Positions 1-7,487 are shown, counted from the first letter of the stretch. The stretch is 22,489 nucleotides of DNA from Christensenella sp. UBA3944 (GCA_002385605.1 DGDU01000029.1:1960-24448), one strand, 5' to 3'. The notes: generated by a model from the letters alone, not told the origin. Numbers and translations are program-made.

Positions 1-1
1 T

Positions 2-280
2 TCTTCAGGCGGCATCCTGCAGGGCAAGGTAGAGATCAGGTACTACGACAGCGAAGGCAATGTCTATACCCAGCTTCCCTCCAAGGGCGGCAAATACACC
101 GTTGTTGTAACCTACGAGGGCGACGAATTCCACGCCGGCAGCACCTACACAAGGACAATCGTTGTCGAGGAGCAAAAGTATTTCACATGGCTGTATATAG
201 CGATCGGCGCGATAGCCGCTCTCGGCATCCTGGCCGCGATAATTAGCGCGGTAAAGAGAAACCGCATCTACGAAGAATAA
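2..280 (+). CDS. C-terminal end of a membrane-anchored surface protein (partial)
   Basis: Only the last 92 codons are in the window; the gene begins upstream. The visible part starts with a beta-rich stretch (KVEIRYYDSEGNVY, then GKYTVVVTYEGDEFHAGS, ending TIVVEE) that reads like the last repeat of a bacterial Ig-like or MBG-type domain. It is followed by one hydrophobic helix (about FTWLYIAIGAIAALGILAA) and a short basic tail ending KRNRIYEE. This is the usual arrangement of a surface protein held by a C-terminal membrane helix, with no LPXTG motif. The frame is fixed by the TAA at 278-280, and a strong hairpin terminator follows 33 bases later. The function of the ectodomain cannot be judged from this fragment. 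Confidence 0.8.
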   Translation, partial: SSGGILQGKVEIRYYDSEGNVYTQLPSKGGKYTVVVTYEGDEFHAGSTYTRTIVVEEQKYFTWLYIAIGAIAALGILAAIISAVKRNRIYEE

Positions 281-313
281 TCCAAAAGTTTTTCTAATCC
301 GATTTACACAAAC

Positions 314-348
314 AAACAGGGCTGCCTCTTATCGAGACAGCCCTGTTT
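314..348 (+). terminator. Rho-independent terminator of the upstream surface-protein gene
   Basis: A perfect 11-bp stem, AAACAGGGCTG pairing with CAGCCCTGTTT, encloses a 13-base loop that can add a CTC/GAG helix. The T-run is short on the + strand. On the - strand the hairpin is also followed by a T-rich stretch, so it may act in both directions and isolate the small RNA gene next to it. Confidence 0.8.
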
Positions 349-378
349 AATACCAAAATACCGTTGCCGTGAGGAATT

Positions 379-399
379 AAAAACCCGCAATAAAGCAGG
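379..399 (-). terminator. Intrinsic terminator of the candidate small RNA
   Basis: Read on the - strand: CCTGC, loop TTTATT, GCGGG, then TTTTTAATT. The stem is only 5 bp (one G-T pair) but has a clean T-run. It would end the small RNA transcribed from 542-570 and any read-through from the ATP-grasp operon. Confidence 0.6.
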
Positions 400-535
400 T
401 GGGCGAACTGTCTGCGCTTTCTGCTGTCCCCTGGCGATTTTTCAATCGGGGGCATAGCATCCACGCACGAACTCCGTAAGCCCTTATTAATTTCAGCGGT
501 TTTAATATGAACCCAGGCTGACGAGTATTCCAGTC
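379..535 (-). ncRNA. Candidate structured small RNA, about 155 nt, family not identified
   Basis: The 330-base gap between the surface-protein gene and the ATP-grasp gene has no convincing ORF, but its - strand has a promoter, a foldable body and a terminator in the right order. Visible helices: the 5' end GGTG-ACTG can pair with CAGT-(5-nt bulge)-CACC just before the terminator. A first hairpin is CAGC-ctg-GGTT-8-nt loop-AACC-GCTG. A long second arm has TGCG/CGCA and TGCT/AGCA, then CCCC-CGATT, a GAAA loop and AATCG-CCA-GGGG. The ends pairing together plus a long interrupted arm recall 6S RNA, and raiA-type RNAs are another known Clostridial class, but I could not match either from memory. 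No riboswitch role is likely, since no gene lies downstream on that strand within the visible sequence. Transcription is inferred, not shown. Confidence 0.55.
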
Positions 536-541
536 ACCTAT

Positions 542-570
542 AGTATACCATATACGCTGCCGCCGAACAA
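542..570 (-). promoter_or_regulatory. Sigma-A promoter of the candidate small RNA
   Basis: On the - strand, TTGTTC (570-565), a 17-base spacer, then TATACT (547-542). The -10 box is one base off consensus. The expected start is near 535, exactly where the 5' strand of the closing helix begins. No protein gene follows it. Confidence 0.6.
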
Positions 571-610
571 TGCTAAATTATGTAAAACGATTCTGGGGCG
601 AAATCGGCGG

Positions 611-1447
611 CTAATCCGCCGCGACAATATGCTCTATTATATGAGAGGCGATATTTATGCCCAGGGCTTCAAAACCCCTGAAAAATGCGTTGCTGTTTAC
701 CTCTATTGCCAGAGGCTCTTCGGTGTCGAAAAAGTCTATGGCGCAAAAATCAAGCCTTAAGGCCTTAGCGCCCTCTTCCGCGGCCGTTATGTGGGCTTTT
801 CCCGGTTCCGCGGGGTATACCCTGCCGCCCTCTTCCATATTGGATCTGAAGTCTTTATCGTTAATGTATTTAACCGCCCCTATCGATTTGCCGCCCACGA
901 CAAAAACCCTTACGCTGCGCCCGAAAGAGCGGCTTACGGCTTGCTGATACAAATGCGCTTTTGCCTCTATTTTGCTTGTAATTTCCGCCAGCTCTTTTCT
1001 GTCTTTTGCGAGATACACCTGCTGCCCCAGGCTACCCGAGGCTTCCTTTATTACGACGGGATAGCCAATCCGATTTTCTACTTCGCTAAGTTCTTCAAGC
1101 GCGGGAGCCCCCCTGTATCTTAAGGGAGAAAATAAAGTCTTTGGGAATTGTATAAGCCCTTGCAACGCGATTTGAGTCTTAATCTTGTTGTCGGCAAGCC
1201 CTATCGCCCTTGCCCTGTTATAAAGGCGCACACCTTTATTTTCAAGCTCTTCGGCAAGGCAAATATCCTTATCCAGAAAGATACATTTCTTTGGGATATC
1301 CTCAAAATCCGAGGGCGCCCACGGTCGGGCGTTTCTAATTTCCTTAAGCCTTATGCCCCTTTTCTCGCACTCCTCGGTAAGCCTTCTAAGCTGATAAAGT
1401 GTGGATTCGGAGGTATAAAAACCGTTTGTTATTACAGCTAAATCCAT
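611..1447 (-). CDS. RimK-like ATP-grasp ligase
   Basis: A 278-residue protein of the RimK-type ATP-grasp family, whose members use ATP to join an amino acid (often glutamate) to a carboxylate through an acyl-phosphate. The N-terminal 95 residues (MDLAVITNGF onward) form the preATP-grasp part. The ATP-binding lysine lies in VVIKEASGSLGQQ (Lys134), and the Mg-binding set appears to be Asp238, Glu249 and Asn251 in the final AIEVNSN segment. The length is close to family size. The ATG lies two bases after the stop of the upstream lipoprotein gene, with no strong ribosome binding site of its own, so translation is probably coupled. It is the last gene of the 4996-611 operon. No signal peptide is visible, so it acts in the cytoplasm. 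The acceptor substrate is unknown; the pairing with exported hydrolase-like proteins is unexplained. Confidence 0.85.
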   Translation of the reverse strand: MDLAVITNGFYTSESTLYQLRRLTEECEKRGIRLKEIRNARPWAPSDFEDIPKKCIFLDKDICLAEELENKGVRLYNRARAIGLADNKIKTQIALQGLIQFPKTLFSPLRYRGAPALEELSEVENRIGYPVVIKEASGSLGQQVYLAKDRKELAEITSKIEAKAHLYQQAVSRSFGRSVRVFVVGGKSIGAVKYINDKDFRSNMEEGGRVYPAEPGKAHITAAEEGAKALRLDFCAIDFFDTEEPLAIEVNSNAFFRGFEALGINIASHIIEHIVAAD

Positions 1448-1449
1448 AA

Positions 1450-3180
1450 TTATCTGTCTAGAATAAGGCCGCAGTTATTGAATATGATCTGCACCCTCTC
1501 GTCGTCAACCGTCATGTAGGTTTGGTCGAGGTAGGCTTCGGCCTTGTTTATGGTCGAAATGGTGTACTTTTCGTAGAAGCTTTCGGATATCTGCCTGTCT
1601 ACGGAATAGGTATAGAAGGGGCTGGGCGGCATAACCGTTACGGTGATATTGTGCTGGTAGTACTTTCTCTCCAGCACAAAGGAATAAAAACCGTCCTTTT
1701 GGGTGCGCACGACGAAGGTTCTTTTGTCGGTTTGATCGCTGTTTTCAAGCGTAATCGTTATTTCGACATCGGCAAGGCGAGTATCCGCGCCCCAGTTGAG
1801 ATATTTGGTTTTGTTCTTGTTGAGGTAGACATAACCGCACACATAGCTCTTGTCGAGGTTGGAGCATTGGAAAGCCTCGGAGCGGAATTTAATCATTGTG
1901 TAGGGCTCTATTATGTCGTATTTATTGGTATCGCTGTTGTAGCTTAAGGTTTGCATCTTGTATTCGACGCCCCTTACAGCCCTAAGATACGGGGTGGGCG
2001 TCCACGCAGCTACAGCGTACAGCCTGTAGTTTGTATATATTCTGTAATTGTCCGCCATCGGGCGGGAGTTATCGGGCCCGCCGTACGAGGGGCTGTCTAT
2101 AACGGTGTAATCCGAGCCCCTTATGCTGTACAGATACCAATCTAGCGCCGTCCTGTCGAGAGCGAGATAACTTTCGGTATAAAACCTGTCGTAGGTTTGG
2201 TTGAAGGTTAAGGAAGCGCAGTTACTTAATATATCCTTATATAACGCGCAGTCTCCGCTGTCGCCGAGGGCGGCACTTTCTTCGGTTTCGACAAGCCCGC
2301 TGTAAGGTGTAGCGTAGCTATTATAAAATTCGGGGTCGCTTTCGACAAGCTCGAAAACAACGCCTTCGCGGGCAAGCTCGGCAATGCGCTCTTTGTTGTA
2401 GGCAAGGGGGGAAGAAAGCGTATCGCTTCTGAAATCCACCTTTACATTCAGGTTTTCATTGGAGAAGTAAGGGTTGATGAGGGAAATCCTGTTGGGCACG
2501 CAGTACGGCGGCACTAGCCCTTTATTATAGGCGGTATACAGAAAATCGGCAACGCTTATGGCAAGGTTAGCCCCTACCGAATTGCCGATAAACCTTATTT
2601 CCTGGCTGCTGTACGGGGTGTCGGTATCCACAATAGGCGTTCTCTTAAGAAGGTCTAGCCAGAGATACACAAATACCTCGGTAAGGTTAAACTGCGAATC
2701 GGTGGGATATACCGTCACGCCGTCCTTGTTGACATAATATACGCTTTTCTTGTTGTAAATCTTTTTTACTATGTCGTTAAGGCTGCCTATGGCGTAATTT
2801 TCGTAATGGAATACGCCTACATTAAAGCCCATATTCCACCAATAAAAAGCGAGGTTGTGGTTTATGTCCCTGCTGTCGGTGTGCAGAGCTTTTTCTACCG
2901 AGTAAATATCCGCATCAAGCGAATACCCGCTCTTATATCCCTCGCTTACGGCGCCCTCAAGCAAAATAACCACGGGCTTTTTGGGATTAAAAGTAGTGGG
3001 CGAGCCGTTTTGGGCAAGCCACTCGATGGTAAGGCCGTAATCCCCCAAATCGTCGGGAATGGTGTATTCTTTAAGCTGTATATCGTCGGGGTTGCCCTTA
3101 TTTTTATTGCACGCGAAAGCCGTAAATACAAGGCACAAAGCGAAAATCAAGACAAACACCGAAAGGCATGCTTTTTTCAT
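1450..3180 (-). CDS. Exported lipoprotein: degenerate alpha/beta-hydrolase domain plus SdrD B-like domain
   Basis: 576 residues. The N-terminus is a lipoprotein signal (basic MKK, hydrophobic core, Cys24 in TAFAC; Phe at -2 is unusual for a lipobox). Residues about 65-380 resemble the hydrolase domain of the upstream gene product. The nucleophile elbow FIGNSVGAN keeps Ser201. However, the oxyanion-loop HG of the neighbour is EG here (VILLEGAV), its candidate acidic residue in AFDPYF is Asn in LINPYF, and its candidate His before REWY is not retained before LDWY. The C-terminus (about 445-560: GYVYLNKNKT, DVEITITLEN, TQKDGFYSFVLE) is a B-type, collagen-binding-like beta domain. The start codon lies one base after the upstream TGA, so the genes are co-transcribed. 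The likely place is the outer face of the cell membrane. It may be a binding or partner protein rather than an enzyme; that is inference. Confidence 0.75.
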   Translation of the reverse strand: MKKACLSVFVLIFALCLVFTAFACNKNKGNPDDIQLKEYTIPDDLGDYGLTIEWLAQNGSPTTFNPKKPVVILLEGAVSEGYKSGYSLDADIYSVEKALHTDSRDINHNLAFYWWNMGFNVGVFHYENYAIGSLNDIVKKIYNKKSVYYVNKDGVTVYPTDSQFNLTEVFVYLWLDLLKRTPIVDTDTPYSSQEIRFIGNSVGANLAISVADFLYTAYNKGLVPPYCVPNRISLINPYFSNENLNVKVDFRSDTLSSPLAYNKERIAELAREGVVFELVESDPEFYNSYATPYSGLVETEESAALGDSGDCALYKDILSNCASLTFNQTYDRFYTESYLALDRTALDWYLYSIRGSDYTVIDSPSYGGPDNSRPMADNYRIYTNYRLYAVAAWTPTPYLRAVRGVEYKMQTLSYNSDTNKYDIIEPYTMIKFRSEAFQCSNLDKSYVCGYVYLNKNKTKYLNWGADTRLADVEITITLENSDQTDKRTFVVRTQKDGFYSFVLERKYYQHNITVTVMPPSPFYTYSVDRQISESFYEKYTISTINKAEAYLDQTYMTVDDERVQIIFNNCGLILDR

Positions 3181-3181
3181 A

Positions 3182-4996
3182 TCAGGATACCTTTCTAACT
3201 CCTATGTTTATTATTTTCAGATTTTTGAAATGCTTGAGGATTATGGCGTCCGAGCGCCCGTCGGTGGGGTTGATGTCGTTGCCCATCATATCGGCTTCGC
3301 CGCCCCTGTCGCATATTTGATAGCCCGTAGGCGCGACCGCGCGGATATAGAACTTGTCGAAGCCGTTGGCGTTTATGCGCGGGATGTCGAAGCTGTAATA
3401 TCCCGACTCGTCGGTTATCCGGGTGGCAATCAGCTTTTCGCTGTAGCCGTCCTTCATATAAAGCTCCAGCTTTACGCCGGGCACACGCGCCTGCAGCCTC
3501 TCGTCGTAAACGCCGTTGGCGTTGGCGTCATAGAACGCAAAGCCGGCAATCTTAGCCCCCGTTACATTGTCCGAATATATAATATCGTCCTCTACATCGA
3601 TGGTATAATTGGGCTCCATGCGGTACACCGTACCAACCCTGGCGTAAAAATAGCTTAATGGGGTTGTAGCCGTGGGCGCGAGGTCGGTGGGGTTATTCAG
3701 GGCGTTATCCATAAGATAGCCTTGAAGGGCGGATAACATATACCATTCCCGACCCGCTAAATGGAAGCTGTTAAAGTCGGTGATATCCGTCCAGTCCGAA
3801 CGGTATTCGAGAACTACGCAGTTATTCTTAAACCTGTCGATCGCGGGGTCGTTGGGGTCGAAAAGCTGCATCAGCAAATGCACATAACCCGAAATAGACG
3901 GCACATACTCGCAGGCTATGCCCCTGTTCCTAAGGGCAACGGCGGTGTCGGCAATCGTGTCCATCGAGGATGTAAACCTTTGTGACTTGCTGTTGGGGAA
4001 GTTTACGGGGTTACCCGCCTCGTCGAAGACATACTCGGATATCTTTTTGCCCAGCCATTGGCAGTACACATCATCCTTGAACGGGGCAAAATACGGGTCG
4101 AAAGCCGTTACCTTGTCGGGAAGCAGAGCGGGTGAAATAAGCCCTTCCTGCTCTTTAGTAAGAAGATAAGACATAGACGAGAACAACAGCTGCCCGCCCA
4201 TCGAGTGCCCCGTAAACTGTATGAGGCTGCCCGTGTAATTAAAGCGAAGCATAAAGTCTATATAATACGCGCCGAATATCTCCGCCATCGAGGCGTTGGG
4301 GATATCGTCCGTGACATACTTATTATCGGTATTTCTCCAGCGCATGCCGACAAGCCCCTTATCTTTTGTTGTGCCCCACAGCTTTGGCTCTATTATCATG
4401 GGGGTTTCCTCGTCGCAGAACTGGCTCCAGCGGAACAAAAGCACATTATATCCCGCCTCTATCACAGGCTTAAGGAAGTTTACGCCCTCGTCGTAGCGGG
4501 CGCCGAAATTGCGCTGCATTCCGTGAATAAACAAGAATGTGGGCTTTGTCGCGTCGAACAAATCCAGCCCCGCCTGCGAGGTTGTCTTTTTAATGCCTAC
4601 GCCACCGTTGTCGTCTATATAGCATACAAACAGCCCTATGCCCTCGTAGCGAAGCCCGGCGGGCATATAAAGTTCGGCTACCGCCTCTTCGGGCAGATTG
4701 TCGTAATAGCTTATGGCGGGGATATCCTCTAAAGTATCCTCGGAGAGGTAATACAAAGGCGATTTGAAGTTGGGGTCTATTGGTTTTGCGCCCGGATAAA
4801 CGGGGTCGTAGGCATAGCGGGGTTCTTCATAGTCATTCCTTTCGCCGAAAAGCCCGGCAAAGAACTTATAAGCGTCCGAAGCCTTGTCGCCCGATATCCA
4901 TACAAGATACCCCGCACCCATGCAAAGGGGAAGTATCATCAGTAGTATGACGGCGGCCGCGATCGCTGCTTTTTTTGCGGTTGTTTTCTTTGCCAT
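3182..4996 (-). CDS. Membrane-anchored alpha/beta hydrolase (lipase-like) with SdrD B-like tail
   Basis: 604 residues from the ATG at 4996, chosen because GGAGGG sits five bases upstream; a GTG nine codons earlier lacks such a site and lies upstream of it. Residues 10-34 form a signal anchor, so the rest is outside the membrane. The hydrolase domain spans about 150-440: oxyanion motif FLFIHGM (159), nucleophile elbow FTGHSMGGQ (Ser265), a candidate acid in AFDPYF (Asp300, placed as in the pancreatic-lipase-type LDP motif) and a candidate His412 in FHLAGREWY. Residues 479-598 form an SdrD B-like domain with the calcium-loop style FYDANANGVYD, then VPGVKLELY, TDESGYYSF and VAPTGYQ. It is first in its operon, behind a good promoter at 5049-5077. 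The substrate is unknown; esterase or lipase activity on envelope or dietary lipids is the family expectation. Confidence 0.8.
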   Translation of the reverse strand: MAKKTTAKKAAIAAAVILLMILPLCMGAGYLVWISGDKASDAYKFFAGLFGERNDYEEPRYAYDPVYPGAKPIDPNFKSPLYYLSEDTLEDIPAISYYDNLPEEAVAELYMPAGLRYEGIGLFVCYIDDNGGVGIKKTTSQAGLDLFDATKPTFLFIHGMQRNFGARYDEGVNFLKPVIEAGYNVLLFRWSQFCDEETPMIIEPKLWGTTKDKGLVGMRWRNTDNKYVTDDIPNASMAEIFGAYYIDFMLRFNYTGSLIQFTGHSMGGQLLFSSMSYLLTKEQEGLISPALLPDKVTAFDPYFAPFKDDVYCQWLGKKISEYVFDEAGNPVNFPNSKSQRFTSSMDTIADTAVALRNRGIACEYVPSISGYVHLLMQLFDPNDPAIDRFKNNCVVLEYRSDWTDITDFNSFHLAGREWYMLSALQGYLMDNALNNPTDLAPTATTPLSYFYARVGTVYRMEPNYTIDVEDDIIYSDNVTGAKIAGFAFYDANANGVYDERLQARVPGVKLELYMKDGYSEKLIATRITDESGYYSFDIPRINANGFDKFYIRAVAPTGYQICDRGGEADMMGNDINPTDGRSDAIILKHFKNLKIINIGVRKVS

Positions 4997-5048
4997 TATG
5001 CCCTCCGAATCCGGTATGCGCACTATGCTGCCCTATTATTATATATAG

Positions 5049-5077
5049 ATTATATAGCAATACGCCAGCCTCGTCAA
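5049..5077 (-). promoter_or_regulatory. Sigma-A promoter of the hydrolase/lipoprotein/ATP-grasp operon
   Basis: On the - strand, TTGACG (5077-5072), a 17-base spacer, then a perfect TATAAT (5054-5049). The expected start is near 5042, giving a leader of about 45 bases before the ATG at 4996. I saw no equally clear promoter for the divergent + strand gene. Confidence 0.8.
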
Positions 5078-5158
5078 TAACGGCGGGGTAAATCGAAGGC
5101 CCATATTGATTTTTGGCAGCGTTTGTGATAAGATTACGGTATACGGAGGAGGTATATC

Positions 5159-6427
5159 ATGAGACCGGCATCCAAAGCGCTTAAAACCCTGACGATATTG
5201 CTTACATGCATAATTCTTATAGTCGGAGCGTTCGCGGCTCTTCTTCTTAGTTTTACATACGCAAACCTGCCCGGGCCCGTTGTCAAGAAAGCGTTTATTA
5301 TTGTCCCCGGTCTTATGGGAAGCAACCTCACCGACCCCGAGCTTGACAATACCTTGGTTTGGAGCGCAAACCCCGAGGCACTGTTCGAAAAAGAGCAGGA
5401 AGAAAGCGGGTTTATAGAGGCCTACGCTTCCGCCATGTTCGATTTTGACGACGACTGCAACCCCACAAAATCCCTTAACGCCTGCCACACAGGCGATCAC
5501 CGCTTCGGGTTCGATAACAGCCTGAAACCCCTCGCCGATTACCTCACCGAAGAATATTCGCAATCGGGCTACGAGATCGTAGTCTGGCAGTACGACTGGA
5601 GAAAATCCATTCTGGAAACAAGCTCCTACCTCGAGGATTACATCAATATTAAAGGCTATACCGATGTTATATTTATCTCCCAGGGCACAGGCGGCAATGT
5701 GGTAACAAAGTACATCTCCAAGCCAGAAAACCGCGCCAAGGTAAACCTGTTTATCCCGATTGCGGCTCCCTTTTTGGGTACTTTGGGCCCCCTGGATTGG
5801 CTAATCAATAAAGACGCAGCAGCGGGCGGCTATGCCCGAACCGAGTTTTCCGAGCAGATGGAAGCCCTTAATTTATACGGCAAACTTACGGATATCCCCT
5901 CGGTTATACAGCTTCTGCCCTACCCCGCCATGTGGCAGCTTAGCGCCTACGGCGAGGATAACGCCCCCATATTCTTTAACGGTAATATGGTTACCTTCAA
6001 CGAGGTATATCAGTATTTTACCTCTCTGGACTTCGCAAAAACCAAATCGGAATCGCTTAAGCCCGTATACAGGGATCTGGTAGAATACCAAAGCAAAGAT
6101 TACATTAAGGTGGGCGACAAGTTCCGCCATGTAACCGATTTTGTGAACACATATTATGTTGTCGGCACGGGGATCCAAACCAGGTATACCGCAAACATCA
6201 ACACGGTGGGCGAGAAGATAACATCCATGGGATACGACGATCTCGGCGACGGCTTTGTCTGGGCGTACAGCGCAACGGCCGGCAAATCGCTGAGGGCAGA
6301 AAATGTAATTACCGTAGACATAGAGGATATCGATTACGGCGGGCATATCGGGCTTATATCCACCCCCGAGGTTATAGAGCTTATTAAGCCCGTAATAGAA
6401 AAATACGCCGTTGTTAAGGAGGGATAA
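5159..6427 (+). CDS. Exported LCAT-like alpha/beta-hydrolase-fold protein lacking the nucleophilic serine
   Basis: 422 residues. The ATG at 5159 follows a strong GGAGGAGG. Residues 10-35 are a signal anchor. The rest follows the lecithin:cholesterol acyltransferase-like pattern: oxyanion segment FIIVPGLMGSNL (about 46-57), YDWR at 145-148, a nucleophile-elbow region at 171-182, the acid in LGDGFVWAYSA (Asp364) and the His in GGHIGLISTPEV (His396). Where the family has G-H-S-x-G-G, this protein has SQGTGG, so the catalytic Ser position is Gly176 while the other landmarks are kept. Either it is a pseudoenzyme or it uses another residue (Thr177 or Ser174 are adjacent). It is divergent from the hydrolase operon and directly coupled to the next gene (TAA then ATG). 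Confidence 0.75.
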   Translation: MRPASKALKTLTILLTCIILIVGAFAALLLSFTYANLPGPVVKKAFIIVPGLMGSNLTDPELDNTLVWSANPEALFEKEQEESGFIEAYASAMFDFDDDCNPTKSLNACHTGDHRFGFDNSLKPLADYLTEEYSQSGYEIVVWQYDWRKSILETSSYLEDYINIKGYTDVIFISQGTGGNVVTKYISKPENRAKVNLFIPIAAPFLGTLGPLDWLINKDAAAGGYARTEFSEQMEALNLYGKLTDIPSVIQLLPYPAMWQLSAYGEDNAPIFFNGNMVTFNEVYQYFTSLDFAKTKSESLKPVYRDLVEYQSKDYIKVGDKFRHVTDFVNTYYVVGTGIQTRYTANINTVGEKITSMGYDDLGDGFVWAYSATAGKSLRAENVITVDIEDIDYGGHIGLISTPEVIELIKPVIEKYAVVKEG

Positions 6428-7432
6428 ATGGAAAACAAGCCCCTTTTGCCTTCGGTTTTGCTGTCCGACGGCGGAATACCCCTTCAATTCGGCTATTCCA
6501 AAAAGCCGATAATCCAAAACAACCCCGAAAATATTAAACACCCGTTCCGATATAAAGAATGGGATTTTTATCAGGTTTCGGATAAGGATTGGACGCTTCA
6601 GATTACCTTCGGGCATGTGTCTTACGCGGGAGCGATAAACGCCGCCCTGTTCAATTACAGCGGCGAAAGATACGAGGCAACCCTCCCTCTCGTGCTGCCC
6701 ATGAGAAAGTTAGGCCTTGCGCCATCCGCGGGCACCTCCTGCCATCTTCAAAAGCACACCAAAAACCTTAAGATAGATATAATCGTTAGCGAAGGCAAGC
6801 GCGCCTTTGATATCGCCGCAAAAACCAAGCATGGCGACTGCGAAATAAAGCTAACCCTCTCTTACCCCGCCGACGCCGAGGGCATTCTTGTGGTAACACC
6901 GTTTGGGAAGCCCTACGAATTTTACCATAACTACAAGCAAAGCTGCATGCAGGCCGAAGGATACGCAAAATTCGGCGATGTCAAAGCGGTATTCGAGAAG
7001 GATAAATCCTTCGGGCTTATAGATTGGGGCAGGGGCATTTTGCCCTTCTCGCACAAATGGTGGTGGGGCAACGGCAGCCACAAGCTCGAGGACGGATATT
7101 TCGGGTTTAACATCGGGGTATTCGGAAATACAGAGTTTGCCTCCGAAAACGCCGTATTTTACAACCACAGGACCCATAAATTGGGCAGAATCACCTATAC
7201 CCGAGGCGAAAACTACACCGACCCCTGGTATTTTACCTCCGACGACAAGCGTTTTGAGATGGCTTTCACCCCCATATTCGACAACTATACGACAATAAAG
7301 CTTCTCTGGGTAAATAACGCCTGCCATCAGGTTTTCGGGTATTTTAACGGTAAAGTGGTGTTGGACGACGGCAAAACCCTGGTGATAAAGGATATGCTGG
7401 CGTTTGTAGAGGAAGCAAACAATAATTGGTAA
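6428..7432 (+). CDS. DUF2804 family protein
   Basis: 334 residues, starting immediately after the TAA of the LCAT-like gene; its ribosome binding site (AAGGAGGG) lies inside the end of that gene. The sequence fits the DUF2804 family of full-length proteins: an N-terminal segment with WDFYQVSDKDWTLQITFGH, a middle with VVTPFGKPYEFYHNYK, the conserved LIDWGRGILPFSHKWWWGNG (about 198-217) and a C-terminal beta-rich part. No signal peptide or membrane helix is seen. The biochemical function of DUF2804 is not established; the fold is beta-rich and some annotations suggest a lipocalin-like or lipid-related role, which would suit the lipase-like neighbours but is not proven. A hairpin terminator follows. 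Confidence 0.8.
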   Translation: MENKPLLPSVLLSDGGIPLQFGYSKKPIIQNNPENIKHPFRYKEWDFYQVSDKDWTLQITFGHVSYAGAINAALFNYSGERYEATLPLVLPMRKLGLAPSAGTSCHLQKHTKNLKIDIIVSEGKRAFDIAAKTKHGDCEIKLTLSYPADAEGILVVTPFGKPYEFYHNYKQSCMQAEGYAKFGDVKAVFEKDKSFGLIDWGRGILPFSHKWWWGNGSHKLEDGYFGFNIGVFGNTEFASENAVFYNHRTHKLGRITYTRGENYTDPWYFTSDDKRFEMAFTPIFDNYTTIKLLWVNNACHQVFGYFNGKVVLDDGKTLVIKDMLAFVEEANNNW

Positions 7433-7458
7433 GAAAATATCATTAATACGGATAATTA

Positions 7459-7482
7459 AAAAAGCGCCTTTCGGCGCTTTTT
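7459..7482. terminator. Bidirectional terminator between convergent genes
   Basis: A perfect 10-bp stem, AAAAAGCGCC, loop TTTC, GGCGCTTTTT. T-runs on both strands let it end the + strand DUF2804 transcript and the - strand nfeD operon. Confidence 0.9.
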
Positions 7483-7487
7483 GTTTT

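Noticed and set aside
605..621. Six-base perfect hairpin CGGCGG/CCGCCG over the stop codon of the ATP-grasp gene
   Set aside because: On the - strand it is followed by mixed sequence without a T-run, so it is not a convincing terminator.
4994..5023. Upstream GTG start for the hydrolase giving nine more residues
   Set aside because: The GGAGGG ribosome binding site lies between this GTG and the ATG at 4996, so only the ATG is correctly spaced, and the signal anchor starts properly from it.
5113..5140. Possible + strand promoter before the LCAT-like gene (TTGGCA, 16 bases, TACGGT)
   Set aside because: The -10 box matches consensus at only three of six positions; too weak to list.
5873..6616. 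Long open frame of 247 codons on the strand opposite the LCAT-like and DUF2804 genes
   Set aside because: It is antisense to two well-supported genes, has no family resemblance and no ribosome binding site; it follows from codon bias.
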